From Anaerolineales bacterium (GTDB lineage: Bacteria > Chloroflexota > Anaerolineae > Anaerolineales > UBA4823): 9,843 bases of DNA. Below, one piece after another: positions 5,617 through 9,843 of the stretch; position 1 is the first letter of the stretch; each line of letters starts with the position of its first letter. Made by a program: the position numbers and the translations under genes. The stretch spans positions 1 to 9,843 of the forward strand of contig JAQUAE010000041.1 in the NCBI GenBank assembly GCA_028687395.1, given 5' to 3'. The notes beneath the pieces were generated by a model. That model searched no databases. It had not been told where the DNA came from and saw only the letters and a list, made by a program, of their open reading frames with translations.

Positions 5617-7527
5617 ATGACAACCTACTCGGATGGCGGTTTCCTCGCTCGCCTGAGGGATTCACGCACACCCCTGCTCAGCGATGGGGCGATGGGGACG
5701 ATGCTCAACGCCCGCGGAATCGGCTTCGACCAGTGTTTCGACGCTCTCAACCTGCTCGAACCGCACCTGGTGCGGGAAGTGCACGCTGCTTACCTCGTCG
5801 CCGGAGCGGAGATCGTCCAAACCAACACCTTCGGCGCCAATCGTTTCAAACTGGGGAGCTATGGGTGGGAGGACCGGCTGGTGGAGGTCAACCGCTCGGG
5901 GGTCGAGCTGGCTCGCAGCGCTATCGACGAAATGGGGGGGCGGGCGCTGCTGGCTGGGGATGTCGGCCCTTTGGGTGTGCGCTTGGCGCCCTACGGGCGC
6001 GTTCAGCCTGAGCAAGCTCGGCAGGCTTTCCTCGAGCAGATCACCGCCCTGGCAGCTGCGGGGGTGGATTTGCTCATCCTGGAAACTTTCAGTGACCTGT
6101 ATGAGATTCGCGAGGCGGTGGTGGCTGCCCGCCAGGCATGCAACCTGCCCGTCGTCGCCTCGATGACGTTTACCCGCGACGATCGCACCCTGCTAGGCGA
6201 TGCGCCGGCAAAGGTAGTCGCGCGATTGGTCGAGACCGGCGCGGACGTGATCGGAATCAACTGCTCCGGTGGGCCGGCGCAACTGCTGCGCATCCTGACC
6301 GAGATGCGCAAGGCTGCCCCCCAGGTGCGCTTCTCTTTGATGCCCAACGCCGGCTGGCCTGAGCAGGTCGGTGGGCGTATCATGTACCCAGCCAACCCGG
6401 AATACTTCGGAGAGGTGGCGCTGGCTTTTTGCGAGGCGGGTGCTAGCCTGGTTGGTGGGTGTTGTGGCACCACGCCGCAGCACATCGCCGCCATGCGCGC
6501 CGCCCTGGATGGCAAGAGCGCAGGCTGCAAGCCGCTGGTGGCTGAGCTGGAAGCGGCAGCCGAGAAGCAGGAACCGGCGCTTGCGCCCCAGCCAGCGTCG
6601 CAACTGGCGCAGAAGCTGGGGGCTGCAAAATTCGTAGTCGCCGTGGAGATGGACCCGCCGCGCGGCCTGTCTGCCCACAAGATATTAGCTGGCGCCAGCC
6701 TGCTCCACGAGGCCGGCGCGGATGTGATCAACGTGGCCGATAGCCCCATGGCGCGCATGCGCATGAGCCCTTGGGCGGTCTGCGACCTGATCCAACGGGA
6801 CGTCGGTGTGGAAACCACCTTGCACTTTCCCACCCGGGGGCGCAACCTGTTGCGCGTCCAGGGGGATTTATTGGCGGCTCACGCCTTGGGCATCCATAAC
6901 GTCTTCGTGGTGATGGGCGACCCCACTGCCATCGGCGATTATCCCGACGCCATGGATAATTACGATCTGGTGCCTTCCGGGTTGATCAAGCTGATCAAGC
7001 AGGACTTCAACCTGGGCGTGGACCACGCCGGTGTGGATATCGGCCAGCCGACCAGCTTCTTCGTGGGCTGTGCTCTCAACCTGACCCCCCAGGATTTTCA
7101 CGCCGAGGCCAAGAATCTCAGGCGCAAATTGCGGGCTGGCTCAGACTTCATCCTGACCCAGCCCGTCTATAATCCGCTCGCAGCCAGGAGTTTCCTGGAG
7201 CGCTATGCAGAGGAATACGGGCCGCTGCAAGCGCCTCTCCTGGTGGGCGTCTTGCCGCTGGCCAGCGCCCGCCACGCTGCATTCCTGCACAATGAGGTGC
7301 CGGGAGTCGATATTCCTGAGGAGATGCGGCGCCGCATGCAGCTTGCTGGCGAGCGGGCGCCGCAGGAGGGTGTGGCCATCGCGTTGGAATTGGTCGCCCA
7401 GGTGAAGGACTGGGCCAACGGCATCTACCTGATGCCGGCATTCAATCGTTATGACCTGGCTGCTGAGATCGTGGAGGGCTGCCGTCAGGTTGCTCCCTCA
7501 ACCGGCACCATCCCGGCAGCCAGGTAA
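5617..7527 (+). CDS. yitJ: Bifunctional homocysteine S-methyltransferase / 5,10-methylenetetrahydrofolate reductase (YitJ type)
   Basis: This 636-residue fusion has two catalytic halves. Residues 15-300 form a zinc-dependent homocysteine S-methyltransferase: DGAMGT at 23-28, TNTFGAN at 69-75, Cys216 (GINCSGG) and the Cys282-Cys283 pair (GGCCGTTP). After an Ala/Pro/Gln-rich linker at about 305-335, residues 338-620 form a MetF-type FAD-dependent reductase that makes 5-methyl-THF from 5,10-methylene-THF. Glu344 (VEMDPPR) matches the catalytic Glu of MetF, and VVMGDP (Asp435) and TQPVYNP (Gln515) match its flavin and folate-binding motifs. The fold order is that of B. subtilis YitJ, which is also under S-box control. 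AGGAAGGAG lies 7 bases before the ATG. The gene follows metH in the same transcript, so the reductase feeds 5-methyl-THF to MetH. The methyl donor used by its own N-terminal domain cannot be read from the sequence. Confidence 0.96.
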   Translation: MTTYSDGGFLARLRDSRTPLLSDGAMGTMLNARGIGFDQCFDALNLLEPHLVREVHAAYLVAGAEIVQTNTFGANRFKLGSYGWEDRLVEVNRSGVELARSAIDEMGGRALLAGDVGPLGVRLAPYGRVQPEQARQAFLEQITALAAAGVDLLILETFSDLYEIREAVVAARQACNLPVVASMTFTRDDRTLLGDAPAKVVARLVETGADVIGINCSGGPAQLLRILTEMRKAAPQVRFSLMPNAGWPEQVGGRIMYPANPEYFGEVALAFCEAGASLVGGCCGTTPQHIAAMRAALDGKSAGCKPLVAELEAAAEKQEPALAPQPASQLAQKLGAAKFVVAVEMDPPRGLSAHKILAGASLLHEAGADVINVADSPMARMRMSPWAVCDLIQRDVGVETTLHFPTRGRNLLRVQGDLLAAHALGIHNVFVVMGDPTAIGDYPDAMDNYDLVPSGLIKLIKQDFNLGVDHAGVDIGQPTSFFVGCALNLTPQDFHAEAKNLRRKLRAGSDFILTQPVYNPLAARSFLERYAEEYGPLQAPLLVGVLPLASARHAAFLHNEVPGVDIPEEMRRRMQLAGERAPQEGVAIALELVAQVKDWANGIYLMPAFNRYDLAAEIVEGCRQVAPSTGTIPAAR

Positions 7528-7530
7528 TGA

Positions 7531-7559
7531 AAACCAGGTTCCAGAGCGGAACCCGGTTT
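7531..7559. terminator. Shared hairpin terminator between convergent genes
   Basis: Twelve-base arms (7531-7542 and 7548-7559) enclose the loop AGAGC. On the plus strand there is one A-C mismatch and only GTTTGCGTCT after the stem, so termination of the metH operon there would be weak. On the minus strand the mismatch becomes a G-U pair and TTTTCATT follows, a better terminator for the small membrane protein gene that stops at 7586. It begins 3 bases after the stop codon of the fusion gene. Confidence 0.65.
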
Positions 7560-7585
7560 GCGTCTCACGCCGATGCTGGTTTGAT

Positions 7586-7882
7586 CTACACCGCCGGCGG
7601 CAAGGGCTCGTCGATCACGGGCGTCTCGTCGGGTTTCTTGCGCAGGGTGACGAAACCCACCACCACCGGGATGGCGATGAAGACGATGCCCAGGCAGAGA
7701 GCGCCGAGGCCGGTGGTCAGCGCACTTTGCGGATCCCTGCTGCCCATGATGTCGATATCCGCGCCAGGGACGAAGCTGGCTATTGCGGCCAGCGCGCCCC
7801 AACACACTGCTGCCAATCCTGGGCAACCACACAAGAGCGCTGTGACTACGGTTGCGATAATGCCTGTAGTTTTCTTGTCCAT
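7586..7882 (-). CDS. Small two-helix membrane protein, function unknown
   Basis: I do not recognise a named family for this 98-residue protein. It begins MDKKTT, then has a hydrophobic helix at about 7-38 carrying Cys18, Cys20, Pro21 and Cys27. A polar loop with GADIDIMGSRDPQSA at 40-54 follows, then a second helix at about 55-79 and an acidic, proline-rich tail (RKKPDETPVIDEPLPPAV). Lysines before helix 1 and RKK after helix 2 predict that both ends face the cytoplasm. It is accepted as a real gene because AAGGAGG lies 8 bases before the ATG, a promoter-like pair sits just upstream, and a hairpin follows the stop codon. It lies on the same strand as pheT, 98 bases downstream, and converges on the metH operon. 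CGCP resembles a lipobox end but sits inside the helix without the usual context, so I treat it as transmembrane. Confidence 0.8.
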   Translation of the reverse strand: MDKKTTGIIATVVTALLCGCPGLAAVCWGALAAIASFVPGADIDIMGSRDPQSALTTGLGALCLGIVFIAIPVVVGFVTLRKKPDETPVIDEPLPPAV

Positions 7883-7894
7883 AAATACATCCTC

Positions 7895-7917
7895 CTTCGA
7901 TAAACAATTTCTCGAAG
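7895..7917. repeat. Inverted repeat across the promoter start of the small membrane protein gene
   Basis: CTTCGA (7895-7900) and TCGAAG (7912-7917) are perfect 6-base arms around an 11-base AT-rich spacer. One arm overlaps the -10 box and the other overlaps the start of the ribosome binding site, with the predicted transcript start between them. This placement suits a repressor operator. Six-base arms can also arise by chance. Confidence 0.35.
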
Positions 7918-7944
7918 TATAGATGAAATGGCTTACTTGTGCAA
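7916..7944 (-). promoter_or_regulatory. Probable promoter of the small membrane protein gene
   Basis: On the minus strand TTGCAC (7939-7944; 3 of 6) and TATACT (7916-7921; 5 of 6) are 17 bases apart. The transcript would start near 7909, about 27 bases before the ATG. The -35 box is weak. Read-through from pheT, which has no clear U-tract terminator, is also possible. Confidence 0.5.
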
Positions 7945-7980
7945 GGCTTCAATTTCCAGTGACTGCTCTGAGGGCGCGCC

Positions 7981-9843
7981 TCAGCGCCTCAAGTTAGCAT
8001 TTAGCTCCTTTTCGAGGAGTCCCACGATGCGCTTACGGATCTTGCTCACCTCTTCGTCGGTCAAGGTGCGGTCGGAGGCCTGGTAGGTCAGGCTGTACGC
8101 CAGGCTTTTCTTCCCCTCCCCCACCTGCTCGCCGCGATACACGTCGAAGAGCTGGATGCTGGTTACGGTTCCTTGACCAGCCTTCAAGATCAACTCCGCC
8201 ACGCGCTCGGCGGGAATGGCGTCATCCAGGATCACTGCCAGGTCTTCCAGCACGGGCGGGAAGGCCTGCACCGGGCGCACCTGGAAGTGGTCGGGGATGG
8301 CGCTGAGCAGCAGCTCCATGTCCAGCTCGGCCGCCAGCAGAGGGGTCTCCGCCAGTTCATAGCGCTCGCGCACCAGCGGGTGCAGCTCGCCGAAGGCGCC
8401 GATCGCCTGTCCCGCGACGCTCACCACGGCGCTCTTCCCTGGGTGAAAGCAAGGATATGCCGCGGGCTCGAAGCGTGCCTCGGGGATGTGCAGGTTCTCC
8501 AGCAGGGCAGCTAGAACGCCTTTCAAGTCGTAGAAATCCATCGCGGAGGTGTCGGCCCCCTGCCAGGCGGCCAGGGCGCGCGGGCCGGTCATGGCGATGG
8601 CCAGGCGCGAAGGCTCATCCGGCAGCACGCTGCCCTGGCGAGGAAGGAAGACCGGACCGATTTCGAAGATGGCCAGGCGGTCTTGCAGGCGGGCATTGCG
8701 TTCCACTACCTCCATGACGCTGGAAAGCAGGCTGCGGCGCATAACGACGCGATCGCTGACGATCGGATTCGCCAGCCTCAGGTAAGGCTGGTCATCACGC
8801 TCGCCGGCTACTCTGAGCCGGGCTTCGCGTTCAGGCGAGGTGATGCGGTAGGTGATTACCTCCTGCAGCCCCAGGTTCACCAGCAAGTCACGTACCTGGT
8901 CCTCGCGTTCCAGGGTGGGGTTGCCGCGTTGCAACGGCAGGCTGTCGGCCATACGGCTTTCGGGGATGCGATCATAACCATATACGCGGGCGACCTCTTC
9001 GAGCACATCCGCCACCCCGATCACGCCCTCGCCGATATCCAGCCTGTGGCCCGGCGCAGTGGCGCGCAGCGTTTGCCCGTGCACCTGCACTTCGAATTCC
9101 AGGCTGCGCAGCAGGTTGGCGATGGCTTCGGGGGCGAGCTGAATCCCCAGCCAGCGTTCGACGTCCCCGGGCGTTATCTCGACCGTGGGGTCGCGTTGGG
9201 GTAGCGGGTAATTATCTACCAGACCCTGCGCCACGCGGCCGCCGGTCCAGCGGCGCATCCACTCCAGGCCGCGCCTGACACCCAACTCCGCCATGGCGGG
9301 ATGCACGCCGCGGGAGAAGCGATAAGCCGCCTCGGAGGGCAGGTTCTGGGCCAGGACGGTGCGTCGGGTGTTGAAGATATTCCAGGCTGCCCCTTCCAGG
9401 AGGACGTTGCGTGTGTGATCGCTCACCTCGGTTTCGGCGCCGCCCATCACCCCAGCCAGGGAAAGCAGGCCGGCTGTGTCGCACACCAACACGGTGAAAT
9501 CGTCCAACTGGCGCTCCACCCCATCAAGGGTGACCAGGCGTTCACCGCGTCGGGCACGCCGGGTGTACAAGGCGGGCGGTTTGCCCCCGGCGCGTTGCAC
9601 CAGGACGTCGTAATCGAAGGCGTGCAGAGGTTCGCCAACTTCCAGCATGGCGTAGTTGGTGGCGTCGACCACATTGCTGATCGGGCGCATGCCCGCCAGG
9701 CGCAGGCGGCGTTGTACCTGGTATGGGCTGGGAGCGATGCGGATGTCCTCGATCAACCCCAGGACGAAACGCGGGTTCACCTCGGGCTGGTGGATATCCA
9801 CCGAGACGCGCCCCTGGATGCTCTTGCCTTCCATCTGCGGTTC
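7981..9843 (-). CDS. pheT: Phenylalanine-tRNA ligase beta subunit (3' part, truncated by the window edge)
   Basis: PheT is the beta subunit of the alpha2-beta2 enzyme that charges tRNA-Phe. The visible part is 620 residues and the frame stays open to the last base of the window, reading Glu-Pro-Gln before the first Met. That Met is therefore internal, and about 190 N-terminal residues, including the EMAP-type tRNA-binding domain, lie outside. Numbered from the edge, the B3/B4 editing region begins near 25, with GMRPISNVVDATNYAML at 51-67 and EPLHAFD at 71-77, and continues to SEAAYRFSRGVHP. The B5 domain ends in the motif VLEEVARVYGYDRIP. A class-II-like, non-catalytic core follows, ending near NARLQDRLAIFEIGPVF. 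The C-terminal anticodon-binding FDX-ACB domain fills the last 93 residues (528-620). No frameshift or internal stop is present. pheS would be expected upstream, beyond 9843. Confidence 0.97.
   Translation of the reverse strand, partial: EPQMEGKSIQGRVSVDIHQPEVNPRFVLGLIEDIRIAPSPYQVQRRLRLAGMRPISNVVDATNYAMLEVGEPLHAFDYDVLVQRAGGKPPALYTRRARRGERLVTLDGVERQLDDFTVLVCDTAGLLSLAGVMGGAETEVSDHTRNVLLEGAAWNIFNTRRTVLAQNLPSEAAYRFSRGVHPAMAELGVRRGLEWMRRWTGGRVAQGLVDNYPLPQRDPTVEITPGDVERWLGIQLAPEAIANLLRSLEFEVQVHGQTLRATAPGHRLDIGEGVIGVADVLEEVARVYGYDRIPESRMADSLPLQRGNPTLEREDQVRDLLVNLGLQEVITYRITSPEREARLRVAGERDDQPYLRLANPIVSDRVVMRRSLLSSVMEVVERNARLQDRLAIFEIGPVFLPRQGSVLPDEPSRLAIAMTGPRALAAWQGADTSAMDFYDLKGVLAALLENLHIPEARFEPAAYPCFHPGKSAVVSVAGQAIGAFGELHPLVRERYELAETPLLAAELDMELLLSAIPDHFQVRPVQAFPPVLEDLAVILDDAIPAERVAELILKAGQGTVTSIQLFDVYRGEQVGEGKKSLAYSLTYQASDRTLTDEEVSKIRKRIVGLLEKELNANLRR

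Noticed and set aside
6003..6845. 280-codon open frame on the minus strand opposite the fusion gene
   Set aside because: It is antisense to conserved catalytic motifs and rich in Ser/Ala/Arg with no recognisable domain; a shadow of GC-rich codon use.
7968..7984. CTGAGG-GCGCG-CCTCAG hairpin over the pheT stop codon
   Set aside because: It is a short GC-rich stem without a U-tract, so I do not call it a terminator, though it could stabilise the pheT mRNA end.
1..9843. CRISPR arrays, tRNA genes, insertion sequences, phage or plasmid genes
   Set aside because: No regularly spaced repeats, tRNA-like cloverleaf sequence, transposase or integrase motif, or terminal repeats were seen on either strand.

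Overview
The window is about 62% GC by eye and reads as ordinary chromosomal DNA of a free-living bacterium. The most likely source is a member of the Chloroflexota (Anaerolineae-like). This is inference: SpoVS, a SAM-I riboswitch before metH, a YitJ-type fusion enzyme, TTGACA/TATAAT-like promoters and strong Shine-Dalgarno sites occur together, with no transposon, phage or plasmid gene. A Deinococcus-Thermus or Firmicutes-related source cannot be ruled out from the sequence alone.

Layout. 32-988 (minus) encodes a secreted, probably lipid-anchored, alpha/beta-hydrolase esterase. 1177-1437 (minus) is spoVS, with its own promoter and a strong terminator whose U-tract runs into the esterase promoter. 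1438-2023 is a 586-base control region without genes. It holds the spoVS promoter (minus), the metH promoter (plus), a complete SAM-I (S-box) riboswitch and a terminator hairpin. 2024-5578 (plus) is full-length cobalamin-dependent methionine synthase, metH. 5617-7527 (plus) is a fused homocysteine S-methyltransferase / methylenetetrahydrofolate reductase. The two form one operon. 7531-7559 is a hairpin shared with the convergent gene at 7586-7882 (minus), which encodes a 98-residue two-helix membrane protein of unknown function. 7981-9843 (minus) is the 3' part of pheT, cut by the window edge.

How it works together. The central unit is a methionine regeneration operon. The reductase half of the fusion makes 5-methyl-THF from 5,10-methylene-THF. 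MetH passes that methyl group through cobalamin to homocysteine. The product methionine becomes SAM, which the leader senses to stop further transcription. The leader has the expected pieces: an aptamer with a P1 stem, a terminator stem, and a competing antiterminator pairing between the 3' strand of P1 and the 5' strand of the terminator.

No undescribed defence, mobile or biosynthetic system was found. The items most worth a second look are the long P3 arm of the riboswitch, two homologous zinc homocysteine-methyltransferase modules in one operon, the small membrane protein, and two operator-like inverted repeats at promoters.
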